A stretch of DNA of 64,000 nt from Colias croceus (Eukaryota; Arthropoda; Insecta; Lepidoptera; Pieridae), in contig NC_059546.1 in the NCBI RefSeq assembly GCF_905220415.1, positions 806,001 through 870,000 on the forward strand. The letters run 5' to 3'. The notes beneath the pieces were generated by a model that was not told the DNA's origin, ran no database searches, and saw nothing but the letters and a program-made list of their open reading frames with translations. The position numbers were made by a program, and so were the translations under genes. Below, one piece after another: positions 13,239 through 26,400 of this stretch (position 1 is the stretch's first letter; every line of letters begins with the position of its first letter).

Positions 13239-14306
13239 ACAATTCAAGAGCACTTCTAAAAAATCCAGTTATAAGCGTTTTTTTGACAATAAAACTTTAT
13301 AAGTACGCGCTAAAATGTTTATTACAAAACAAGACATTGCTCAGTTAAAAAAATATCGCTAAAATTATTCAAAATAATACATAGTCACATAGCCAAATCT
13401 GGCATTTGAGAATTTGCGTCAATTCCCATAACTTGTTAAAGTAAAGTTTAGCATAATTACCTGTTCGTTATCTATATTACACATCCTTAAGTTTTGGCAA
13501 ACGTCAACGTGAATATATTGGACGTAAACATAATAAATAACTAAATAAATACATGTTTGAGGTCAGATATGACGTTTTAGAAATTCTTCAGGTTTATTAG
13601 TGCAAGCCGGTTATTAGGTATAATATTTAACTGATTTGCCGAATTTCACAGAATCTCGACTATTCTTTAAAAAACTGTAAAAGGATTCGACTTTTATCGT
13701 TTTATTTTCATCAATTTTGATAATACTTACGTGGTAACAACGATGTAAGAATATATATTCTTTTATTGTTAGTAAAACTTTAATGCGAATGAATATCTAA
13801 GGGAACGTATTGCCGGCTTTAAATCACAATTTACATAAACCATTAAATAATATTAGGGTCATAATAAGGATAATTATATTTGAATGTGTTTCCGAAAAAA
13901 ATCACAATCACACATAAAATACCTAAGTGATTACCATTATTAGATATTATAAAGCTTTTGATAAATATATAGTAACTAATTAATTATATCTAAATTTATC
14001 TATAAATCTGAAATAAAAATTTTCAAAATTTTAATACCAACGCAAGAACAAGAACAGTCCTCTTGACAAAGGTTATAATAAGATAAAGGTGAGGTATATT
14101 TGATAATTAATTAATTTTAATATTATGTGACGGAATTTATATGTTATTCAGCCAAATTAAATAGATTCAGTCTTATTTTTTTTTCTAGTCTCTATAACCA
14201 CATCTGTTAGTCTATTACAATTTGCAGCATTCAGGGGACAGAGGGCAATATTTAAGTCATAATAATAATTATGTTCAATGTATGTTTGTCTTGTTACAGG
14301 TCCAAA

Positions 14307-14400
14307 ATGGTGTTAGGGCCGAAGAAAGCAATACAACATGTCCCCAGCAAGGGGAGGATATCTATTATGAAAATACAGAACTTTACCGTACAAAAAAGAC
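14307..14400 (+). CDS. CD36-family receptor, coding exon 1
   Basis: Acceptor TTGTTACAG ends at 14299, so seven untranslated bases precede the ATG. Encodes the cytoplasmic N-terminus (MVLGPKKAIQ..), rich in Lys and Arg. Donor GTAAGT at 14401; ends after one base of codon 32. Confidence 0.85.
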
Positions 14401-17400
14401 GTAAGTTACTCTTTTTTTATGTTATTTTTCTTAAAACATAAAATGATCTAGTTATCAACTGACTATCAAGTATCAACGCATATCCCAAACTAGAGAACCG
14501 ATCGGGATGAAATTTGGCATGCAGATAGCCGATATGATGTAGGCCGCTAAGAAAACATTTTGATAAAAACTACCCCCAAGAGACTAAATAGGGGACTATA
14601 ATATGTAACTGAATTTTCATCATTACAAATAAATTACCTTCCTCGATAAATCGGCTATCTAACACCGAATGAATTTTTCAAATCGGACCAGTAGTTCCCG
14701 AGATTAGCGCGTTCAAACAAACAAACAAACAAACTCTTCAGCTTTATAATATTAGTATAGACTAATAGACTCTTCATACAACCGTTACCGTTAAATCATG
14801 CGTGTGTTTAAAAATTAATACGAAACTTAATTTATTAAAACTTTTTTACCGAAGATTTTAATTGACTTCCAATTAATTTCATACAGAGAGACAAATTGAG
14901 CAAATTAATCGCACTCATATATCTTTTAAATTTGCTTTTTTGCGGTGGATTATTAATAATATAATTATATAAAATATAGGTTAATGAGTTTTTATCGACC
15001 GTTACTTAAAATAAAAATAGGAAATAACCTTCTGAATTGAACCTGACCTTCCTTAAAGATAAACTATTTGATCTGCCATTATCTTATAACAATAAAAATA
15101 TTAGATTAAGTATGAAGACATAATAAACTTTAATAAGTAGTTTTAAATAACATCAGACGCAGTACACTGGTGAAGATTCTTGTAAAATAAGAATAATTAG
15201 CGACCATATTTAGCCTAACCTTCTAATAGTTCTAAAAAAGGGGGATTATTTACAGGCTTTCAGATAAATATATCAATATAAAGAGATTAGATCAATGGGG
15301 ACGAAAACTTAATTAATTATTGACCAGAATTTGGTAAAATGTATACATTTTCTTCATATTAGTATTTAGATACTAGCTGTGCCTCGGGGTTTTACTCGCA
15401 TTGCTCCGCTCTTCTAGATCTTAGCATGGATAAATGGGCTATCTAACACAACAAAATATTTTTTCGGACCAGTAGTTCCTGAAATCAGCGCGTTAAAACA
15501 AGCTCTTCAGCTTTGTAATAATTTATTATAATCATAACCATTAATATTAGTATACTAGATTTCCGCCCGCGGCTTCGCCCGCCTCTTCGCCCGCGTTTTA
15601 AAAGAAAAACCCGCATAGTTCCCGTTCCCGTTAGATTTCCGGGATAATACTACTATTATATGTGTTAATCCAAGTTACCCTCTGTATGTGTGCTAAATTT
15701 CATTGTAATCGATTCAGTGAATTTGCGTGACAGAGTAACAAACACACACACACACATCCTCACAAACTTTCGCATTTATACTATTAGTAGGATAGATTTA
15801 ATGTAGACTGAGAAGTTGCTAAAAATAAGGTTTTTTTTTATTCACAGAGTCGGTAGTCACGCTAGTTTATGGAAGTTTATTAATTATAGTTGGAATGGTA
15901 TCAATGATCATCGATCCGATTACGATAGTCACAAATTGGGTAAGTTTTATCATCATCAATCATCATCATCATCAGTTTATTCTCATTGCCTGTGTCACCG
16001 TAAAACTGTAGGGCATAATCCAACGCACAGGCTTATGGGCCCTCTTCACAATGGTTGTCACAGCGTTGGACGAGAAAAGGCCATCACGATAGTGTACTGT
16101 CTGTAATCGGTCGGCATTTAGCCCCCACGACACAAGTTCTCTTAGTGTGGGAGCTATAGTTAAAAACTATAATTGTTGAATGTAGATGTTTATTCATAAT
16201 CGCCGTATTGGCGACAATATTATATATCGTTGATCATTTGTTGGGCCAACGCTGCCCATTGTGTAGAGGGCCCATTAGACAACATCGAGCGTCTTGCCTA
16301 CAATAAAGAAGTTTATTTAAAAAATTAGGTACTGATTCCAAAAAATACGTTAATTATTAATGTATTTTTCATTCAATAGTTAAAAGGTTTTCTTGCAACT
16401 TATAATTCATATAATATGCAGCAGAGATGCATCTTCAACATTTTTGATGAGACCTCGACATTTACTCCTGTTCCTATTTAAGAATACTTTATCTATTTAT
16501 ATTAAAGAATTGTGACCGTGAGTAAATAAAAACATTCCGATACATACATATACAATAAAATTTAACATTTATATAAAAGGAACAAATCTCATCATATTAT
16601 TCTTCCAATAAAATACTTAGATTTTCGCTAACGAAGCGAAAAAGAGCATTCAATTTACAACTCATCAATTGATACATTGTTCTTTAAAAACCTTCCTTAG
16701 AGCTTATTTATACATTGCAGGAAACACTGTATAAGTAAAACTTATTTTAGTTTGCTCAGAAAACAAATATAACATTTAACACTGAGCTGGCGTCATTGCA
16801 AACAAACTTAATTGTTCACATAATTATTTATTTGTTTGAGTTGCTAAGTGTTTTAGTAATTGATTTGCTGAACAAACTTCCTTAGAAAATAACAAACTAT
16901 TCATTTATTTTAATGACATAACAGTAATTATCCGTATTATTATATCCATAATATTTTTTGTCATCTTTTACGAAAAAAAAACTAAGCAATGGCTATTTTT
17001 GTTAATTTATTTTTAACAATGTACACACACTGTTATTGAATAATAACTAAAGTTAATAATAATAATTAGTTAATAACGCTAAATATTAAATAAAATATTT
17101 TTGACCTATTTCGTTATGTCATAATGTGCATCGTGATCTTGTAATTTTCAGTAACCTTCTTTATTTAGGATAAGTTTATTTATTATTATACTCAATGCCA
17201 AATATTGTTGTTGTCAATATTTTGGTTACTGTAAGGTGAATGATAACATAAATAAGCATTGATCGTGCACTTATATTTTTGAAATTATTTTTTTCTTTAT
17301 TTTATGTTATTCAACAATAATAATAGTTACGATATAGAAAACAGTTTCATACATACATACATACATTCTCGTATTATTCAATGCTACTTAAATATTTTCA

Positions 17401-20400
17401 GTATCTGTAGTGTTTTGTTAAGTTTGTCTCAAGTATGCAACATATTATTTTCATTGTAAACAATCATAATAATGTCATAGTTTAATATGTATATAAATAA
17501 GTATTTTCAACATTACTGGATAAATTGTTATATTACAACAAATTCAAAAAGAAAAGATGAAAGAAAGAAATCGAAATACAATGATGTCTTACATAATACT
17601 GCAATAAGACATATAAACCCCTGAAGTCTCAAACACAAGGAAATAAGACAAAAATAAACATATTAAATCTTAATATATATAAATCTCGTGTCACAATGTT
17701 TGTCCTCAATGGACTCCTAAACCACTTAACCGATTATAATAAAATTCACACACCATGTGCAGTTCGAACTTCGATCCAACTTGAGAGATAGGATAGTTTA
17801 TATCTCAAATCGTTTTAGAGAAAGCGGGCGAAGCCGCGGGCGGTAAGCTAGTTATATATATATTATTCAAAATAATACAGTAAATATATTACTTCCAGTA
17901 CGCAGAAATAAAGGAGGGTAAATTCATCTACAACATGTGGTCGAACCCGACGTATGAAGTGTTCTCTGACGTCTACATCTTCAACTATACGAACGTCAAG
18001 GAGTTCCTCAGGGGAGAGGATAAAGTCCTAAAAGTACAGGAATTGGGACCTTATAAGTTTCAGTGAGTATATAGTTATAAAGCATTTTAAATAAAAAGAC
18101 GTGTGGCACTCGGGGACTGCCGCGGTAAAGCTATTGCATAGCATGCCTTCAAGCCAAACCTCCGTACCCGTCGGAGTGGGGAGCGTGAGGTTTTTTTCGT
18201 TACGGAATTTCTGGATTCGGTCCCCACGCTCAAGGCCCGCGATAGTAGCTATGCAATAAATTACCTAATATAAAATATTCGATCACGAGGCGGTTCGAAC
18301 CCGCGTCTTTCGCCATTCCTGACGGCTAACCGTGATCACGCCGCGCCAGAGTAATCAAATTTACCCTAACTACTCTTTCGGTTTTATGTGTTTGACAATG
18401 TTTAAAAGTAGTACCTAGGTAGTGTTTCGACTATTTCGAAATTTGGTAGTTAATAATATAGTTGTTTTGGTAGTTCTTTTGGTATGAATTTTTAGATGGT
18501 ATTTGCTTGGTACCTATTTATAATGTTTAGAAGTCATTTTTGAAGATTATTTTATAATGATCCTCATTTCAATTTTGAATACCACTCGTAGGAATTATAT
18601 TAATTCACAACTTTTTTATATTTTCTTAAAGTTTTAAGAACACACTTAACAGAAGTGATAATTTCTTTTTGTCTTGAGTTAATGACATTAAGTATAAAAA
18701 TATCGTATGTTCTTGTGATAAGTTTTTTACATATTGAAGTTAATTAACCGAACACAGGCGAGAGATAAAAATAAATCATGCGATATACCGTAATTTTATT
18801 ATGTTTAGTACCGTAACTTAAATATTTTAATCTTATGTTTATTTAGGACAGTAGAGAAATTTAGAGATTAGTTATGTTATATGTAGTAGAAAACAAAATA
18901 TCTTTTTTTATTCATATTTTTTGACACAAGACGTTTCGATCATAATTTTAAAATATAGCCTACATAACATGTCGTGTAGGAATAATAATTTACCTTTCCA
19001 AGGGAGGGTATTTTTTCAAAAAAGTTTATTTATTTATAACTCTTTATTGTACAAAGCAATTTAAGACATGTGGTACAGACTAATAAGGTACAACAATTTT
19101 GCACAATAGGCGGCCTTATTGCTACACAGCAATCTCTTCCAGGCAACCTGGTAGGAAAGGAAATGTAAGAAGAATAAGGATAGCGCAAAAAAGAAATAAA
19201 AGACAGAATATAAAAAAAATAAATAAAAATGCCTGCATACTACATAAACTACATATACTGTACATATATACTACACAGTAATATAAATATACTTCTATAA
19301 TACACTACACAAACTACAATATATATAACGATATATACAAAAATTATAATCATACATAAATTATTTACTAATGCTACTATTGCATGGCTAGATAATGAGC
19401 TTTCAATAGGGACTTAAAAGAACAAAGTGTTTGTGCACGTCGGATACTTTCCGGCAAGGCGTTCCAGAGCTGAATGGCACGAACAGTAAACGAATTGTCA
19501 TAAAAGTTTGACCGATGGACAGGAGTACATAATAATAAAAGGTTGGAAGAACGAAGAGTGAGAGTGTGAGTAGAGCTAAGATAGTTAAAGTTGTTTTTTA
19601 AGTAGGACGGTGTTTTAGGGTGAAATAAAATACAATACAGGAGATGAAGAATGTGAGTATTCCGGCGGAAGCGAACGGGGAGCCAGTTTAATTTTGTTCT
19701 AAACTCAGAAATATGATCAAATTTACGTAATCCATAAATAAATCGTATACAAAAATTTTGAAGCTTCTCAAGGGTGTCTAGTTGGTATTCATGGAGATCT
19801 GGATAGGATGAATCGGCAAAATCAAGGAGAGGAAGGAGTAAAGAATGAGCTAACGCAATTTTCGTAGCGATCGGTAAAAAGTTTCGTAAGCGCCGTAGCG
19901 AGAACGCCGATGAGAAAACCTTTTTACGTACTTGTTTTATTTGCTCGCGTATAATCATCGCTCAATCACATCTTACTTCAAACTATTTTTGGCGTTTATT
20001 TTAGAATATTTTCTTTCATGTAAACTTCATTAATAAGAAGACATTTAAACTGACTAATGACTATTATAAAAACTAGCACCTGTTCGTTTAATCACGAAGA
20101 AACAGCATAACATTATTCACATAGGTACAGCATAATATATTTTAATCACACAAAAACAGCTGCATAAGATTTAATCACATAGATACAGCATAAAATTTGA
20201 TCACTCAGAAATAGCATAACATTTAATCGCACAGAAAGAGCATATAGATTTAATCACAAAAAAACAGCATAACATTTAATCACATAGAAACAGCATAACA
20301 TGTAATCACAAAGCAACACTAACATTAGATCACTTGCAGGGAGATGAGAACGAACGAGAACATAACGATAGACAAAGAGCGCGGGGTGATGACGATGAAC

Positions 20401-23400
20401 CCGGTGATCAAGCTGAAGTTCCTCCCGGACCAGTCGGTGCGGCACTACAACGATACTGTGGTCGTGCCGAATATTGCATTGCTCGTGAGTTCAATTTTAT
20501 TTTGTACTTAATTGCACTAACAATTTATGAATATAAACGAATGGCAGTCTTCTAGCCAGTTAAATCTCTTCCACACAATATAAAAAACATTGCCTAAAAA
20601 TGCATTTAGAAGACTACTTCCACCCTTACAAGCACGTAGTTTTTCACAGTATAGTGGTGTATAAACGTGTTTTAGATTATAATTTAGTCTATTTTAGTTA
20701 TGTAGTAGTAGATATGTAGGTATGTCAATTTTAGTTTACTTATAATATTGGTTCCATGTTTTCAGATACGGGATACCTACCTTCTAGAATATGTTGAATA
20801 TTTTTGGACATAAAGCGACTATCACGACTAGATGTATCTAACTTATTTGGTCATAAATGTTATCGATGATAGTCATTTAAATTTTTATGAAAAATTTAAG
20901 AATTTGAGAAAAAACATTATAATTCAAAATCTCTGGACCAGTCTCATAAATCATTTTTATACATTTCGGCATTGCAATTATAAAGTTGTCACAAAGTTTC
21001 CTCAATGAAACAAATCGGCTCACGTGGTCACGTGTACACAACGCATTACGAGAGTTGAATGTCTTTTGTTTGACATTAATATTATTACATCCATGTTAAA
21101 GCGACTTCTTCCTACATAGCCACATATAGCAGACTTAAATCTTTGATTTATTGTATGAATTTGCAAATTGTAATACGAGGGCGTCATTTTGAGTAATTTT
21201 TTTTTATTTATGTCTGGAAGTAAGGGAGGCGTTCTGCAGCTACTTCTAGATAGATGACCAATAGATTTTTTGGGAATGGCGTGAATTATTATTTATTGCA
21301 AAAGTAACTGTCCATACCTGCAAAGTGCAAAGATATCTTTAAAATACTTTTTCTTAATCTAATCGCAAATCTTTACGGTCTTTTCTTTAAAAAGCCATTT
21401 GCAGAGGCTTTTTTTGTTCATGGGCGGGTGAGGTCTATTACCATTCGTTTGATACCAAAGATTTTCCTCAACTTCAAGTTAGTGCCATTAAATTGATAGT
21501 ATCAGTATATTATGCTAAACGGAATTTAAGAAAAAATGACACCCGTGCATAATACATAACTTATAGCTGTTATTAATATTTTTTTTGGATTTGATGGATT
21601 TTGAAAAATAAAATGAGTGTATTATATTCTGGGTTTTTGTTATTAAGATATTTGACTGATATTATGATAAATATAAAGATCTTCGAGGTTAAAAATATCC
21701 TTAACTACGGACTCCCCGAACCGACCGGTCTAAAAATGTAACCTTAGTCGTTCAGGAGTAATGAGGCTATCAACTCAAATAATTTAAATTCAAACCAATA
21801 GTTCTAAAACAAAAACGTGAAAAACAAGCAAATCTCTAGCTCTATAATATTATTAGCATACATTACGAGGCACATTTGGAAGCACGTGTATTCTCATGAA
21901 TACATGGGAAGCGATAGCAAGGTTGGAGGTCATGTCACCTGTACCAGGTGTCAAAGCACATTAGCAAATTGCTTTTTGCCGTGTTTTTGTTAATTTTTTG
22001 CGTATTTTTTGCTCGTTTTTGTAGCGTCTTGTTATTTATACTGGCGGTCGGCTGACGATATGCAAAATTGCTACTTGATGTTGTAAAGTAGCTGCTTTTT
22101 GTTGGAATAATTTTATTTTTTTAGGATGTCAAGTATAAAAAATATAAACTGTCAATCATTTACAATTAGAAAAACAGATTTTCTTCATGAGTAGAGCCGA
22201 TCTTTGTGCGTTGATATTGAAACCTGTAACCTGTAGCCACTAATTTTTAAACATTCTCTGTATACCTGTAAAATCTACCCTATTTTTCCACATAATTACC
22301 TCTCTACCATCTATTTCAGGCCATCAGTACGCTTTTAGCTGACCAAGGGCTAGGCTATCTCGCCAATGCAGCAGCCTACTACACGATAAAGGCTCTAGAC
22401 TCAGAACTCTTCAAGGAGATGACGGCTGGTGAATTCTTATGGGGATATGAAGATCCACTGGTGAAGGTGGCCAGTAGTTTGGTACCAGGGTGGATTGATT
22501 TCGGGAAAATTGGAATTATGGATCGGGTGAGTGTTTTTTTATAATAAGGATATGTGATAAGTTAAATATCTTTTAGAGATTTTTTTGGAATTTCAACCTT
22601 TTTCTTTTTTATCACAGTCTCAGACTCTTTATAAATTCGGAACTTTACTATTTTCGCATTTTTTATACTTTTATTTTTATTTTGATTGTCATTTATTGTC
22701 GGTCTGTTTGCTAAAGCCACTGTTACCTGCGTTCTACTGTATCCATCGCGATGACACATACATTAGACATATTATCTACTACGAAAACCACCATATAATA
22801 ACGTGGCGTAATTGAAGGCTTTAAAATATGTATGACGACTTACTGTAGGAAATTTTCCAGTTTATATCTACCTATTATATTATTTTTATAAATCTCAGTA
22901 TAGCTGAAATTTGCATAATTATAATTTATATAGTGACAAATATTATTGTCTATAAAATAAACAAGTTCTACGCAGGCACTTCCGTGGTTCGAGCAAAAAA
23001 TCGCGAAACTCACACTTAGAAGGAAAAATATAAACTACGCCTATTTTGAAAATTAATTTTATTGTCTTGTGACTTGTGTATTAAATACAGTTGCTAGCCG
23101 TGACTCGTGATATATTTTGTCATATTCATCATACCTACTCGTAAAAATGTATTTGGAGGAAACAGTAGACTTCCAATGTACCAAATTTTATTACTCGACT
23201 GCGACAGAAAGGTTATGTTTTTCGAGTGTATGTACTTGTCGTGTTTTTATAATATGTATGTGAGTGATGTCAATAGATTCATCTGGGCTGGTGACCTGTA
23301 CCTCAGACTTCTATTTAGTCTATATCAGGCACCAGTTTCTCACAACGTTATCCTCTACTGTACTTTGTGTAGTATTATTAAGCTTTGTAACCTTTTAATG

Positions 23401-26400
23401 TTGTGAGAACCAAATAAAGATGATTTTATTATTATTATTGTATTATCTTAATTATAAGAATACTTCTTCTTAATTCAAAACATCTAAAAAACGGAAAAAA
23501 ATAATTAATAGTAAAATTAACAGTCGGATTTTTTGTTTTTATAATAATAGTATAATTAATAGACAGTATAATTAAATTAAATCAATATCTATACATATAA
23601 TAAATCTGTAGAAGGGTCAATTCTGTACATTGAAAATATTGAAAAAATAAATAGCAGGGGGTGTTACTGGATCGATACCAAGCCCAAATATGTGATTAAA
23701 AAAAATTTTGTCTGTCTGTCTGTCTGTCTGTCTGTATGTGAAGGCAACACGTGAAAAGTAACGGTTCGATTTCGATGAAACTTGGTATAATTATACCTTA
23801 TAATCCTGGGCATAAAATAGGATACTTTTTATCCCGGAAAAATGCGTAGAAAAAAAATAAATCTTAATTTTTCTCAATTGTTCCGCGCGGACGGAGTCGC
23901 GGGCGGAAGCTAGTAGACAATATACGTAGTAGCTAAATAGCTATATACGTACATTATCACTACTTACATAGTACAAAGTCGCTTTCTCTGTCCTAATGTC
24001 CCTTTGTATGCTTAAATCTTTAAAACTACGCAACGGATTTTGATGCGGTTTTTTAGATAGAGTTATTCAAGGGGAAGGTTTTAGTATATAATTCATTAGG
24101 TTTTAGACAAAGCGGGCGAAGCTGCGGGCGGAAAGCTAGTTTTCTTATATAATATAAATATTTGTGGAATCTTTATCAAAATTACAACATTTGCGATCTT
24201 GCTGACAACTACATTACGGTTTATCCCCGTCTCAAACATGAGTTCTGACGTATTTGTTTTTTTACCTGAGTGTTTGTGTTTCTACATAATATCGCAAATA
24301 CCTTTTAAACTTGTAAATTGTTGTTATTATTGGAAAGCTTCCGTAAACATGGCACAAAGTATCATTGGCAGGATTCTAACGGAATTTAAAAATAAAATAA
24401 ATTATAGATTCGACTTGTCGTCCTTTTGTTAAAAAAAGATGAAATGATGGTTTGAATATTATGTCTAAAAATTATAATTTCAAATAAATATTATTTGATA
24501 AAAGTTTTTTTAACGGATGGATAAAAAATTCTACTCGATAATATTTAGATAGTTATTATATTTTAGTAACCTGTAATAATATTACTACGATGATTCAAAA
24601 GCGTACCTGATAATTTGGTAAATAAAGAAAGAGTTTGATTCATCTAGGTAGGTACCTTGTTTTGTTTGCTCGATATTTCACGTAGGTATAGGAAGACGCC
24701 CTATATAAATGTATTCTTTGTTGAAATTATGAAGATGAAGCCATAAAGCATGATTTACGCTACACGGTGTCGCACTTTTTGTATGAAGTGATTCACGCCT
24801 GACCGTGGCTCGGACGGGGCACTGAAACGCGCGTTGAAATTACTATGAATATTAATTTTTCACATGTTTCCCGGCTCCAGTACGGTCCGGCCCCAACACG
24901 GTGTAGCGTATCATGTTTAAATCATTGTTTAAATAGGAGAAACCATATTAATTAGTAACATATTATCTTCAGTTCTATGCTCAAAGACGAGAAGAGGTGG
25001 AGGTGGAACTTCGGGATCCGAAAACAAGATACTCCATTAACACGTGGAACAAGTTACCTGGTCTGCCTGAACAGGGCTTTAAAACGCTTAATACCAGGTA
25101 GGTTTTCATAACTGTGTATTAGATTTTATTTAGTAGGTTAGGCTTAGTTTTGAGTATTTTTGGAAGTGATTGTAGTTTAGATTTTATTTTGTTTGAAGGA
25201 TCTTTTCCTTGAAGTAAGTATACATGTTTCTGTTTATTAAATTGCGCTCATTTGAATCAATTAATATTGGATTAAATTATTTTTGTTATTTTATTAAAAA
25301 CCTTTGATTCTCATTGCAACTGTATGTCTTAATGGTCCTTTTCATGGGTTCCATTGCATTTTGGTTTTTGTTTAGTTTAGTTTGAAAGCAATTGTATTAT
25401 GTTACACTAATTCTTCTTTTCAAGATATTCTGCTATACTATGTTCGACACTTATTATTGAACCCTCCCCAGCATCCCGTGCAACCGTCTCAAGGGCACGT
25501 TCGAAGGGTTGATGCTACCCCCGAACTACAACACGAGCAACCCCATCCCCGTGTTCCGCAAGCAAGCGTGCCGCGTGCACCCGTTCGCCTTCCAGCGCAG
25601 CTTCGTGGGTGACCTCGGCTTTAGTGTGACCAGGTGAGGCTAGACTCTAGACGTGATTGTTACTGTTAATTTTAATGTTAGTGTTAGTGTTAATGTCAAT
25701 GTTACTGTTAATGTTAGTGTTAGTGTGACTGTCAGTGTTAATGTTATTGTTAATGTAACTGTTAATGTTAGTGTTAGTGTGACTGTCAGTGTTAATGTAT
25801 TGTTAATGTAACTGTTAATGTTAGTGTTAGTGTGACTGTCAGTATTAATGTTATTGTTAATGTAACTGTTAATTTTAGTGTTAGTGTGACTGTCAGTGTT
25901 AATGTTATTGTTAATGTTACTGTTAGGGCGGCGGTACACTGCGCGGTTTGTAGCGACAGCTTGAGCAGTCAACGACCGACGGCTCGAGCAGTCTTTGTAC
26001 GTCGCTCAGCCGTTAACTGCTCGAGCCACCCGTGTACGGCCGCTCTTGCTGTTAATGTTACTGACATTGTCACGGACACCGTCACTGTCACTGTTGTGGT
26101 TTATAGAATGAGTTATAGCGTATTATTTGGATTAAAGAATAATACATATAACTTAAATAAAATTACAAATTTTATGAAAGTATGACAAATCCATCAAAAT
26201 ATAATATTTCTAAGAAAAGGCAACTTTCTAATTCGCTAAAACATTTGGGCTCAATTAAGCGAAAAACAACAAAACCAAAATGGCGTAGAGTGAAATTGGC
26301 TTTAGCAATAAATATTCCCAATAATTTCGATTGCCTTGCAATTTTAACCGTAATCTGAATTATCTGATCCTAGCCAATATTCATATTATCTTCTAAGTGG

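Larger units (their letters stand above)
1..14306. other. Repeat-rich flank upstream of the CD36-family coding start
   Basis: No coding exon is supported here. The repeats listed separately account for part of it. About 785-1160, 2365-3280, 5600-6300, 6540-8190, 8770-10170, 10690-12460 and 13240-14290 are AT-rich sequence in which I see no gene, RNA or clear repeat. Non-coding 5' exons of the receptor gene must lie here or further left, because its ATG sits only seven bases inside an exon. Confidence 0.6.

Noticed and set aside
23107..23406. 99-codon + strand frame in receptor intron 5
   Set aside because: Composition like random AT-rich DNA; covers a probable retroposon 3' end.
25640..26185. 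Frames of 110 and 117 codons (T-L-T-V and V-N-V-S repeats)
   Set aside because: A period-six repeat keeps several frames open without selection; the spliced receptor transcript skips this region.
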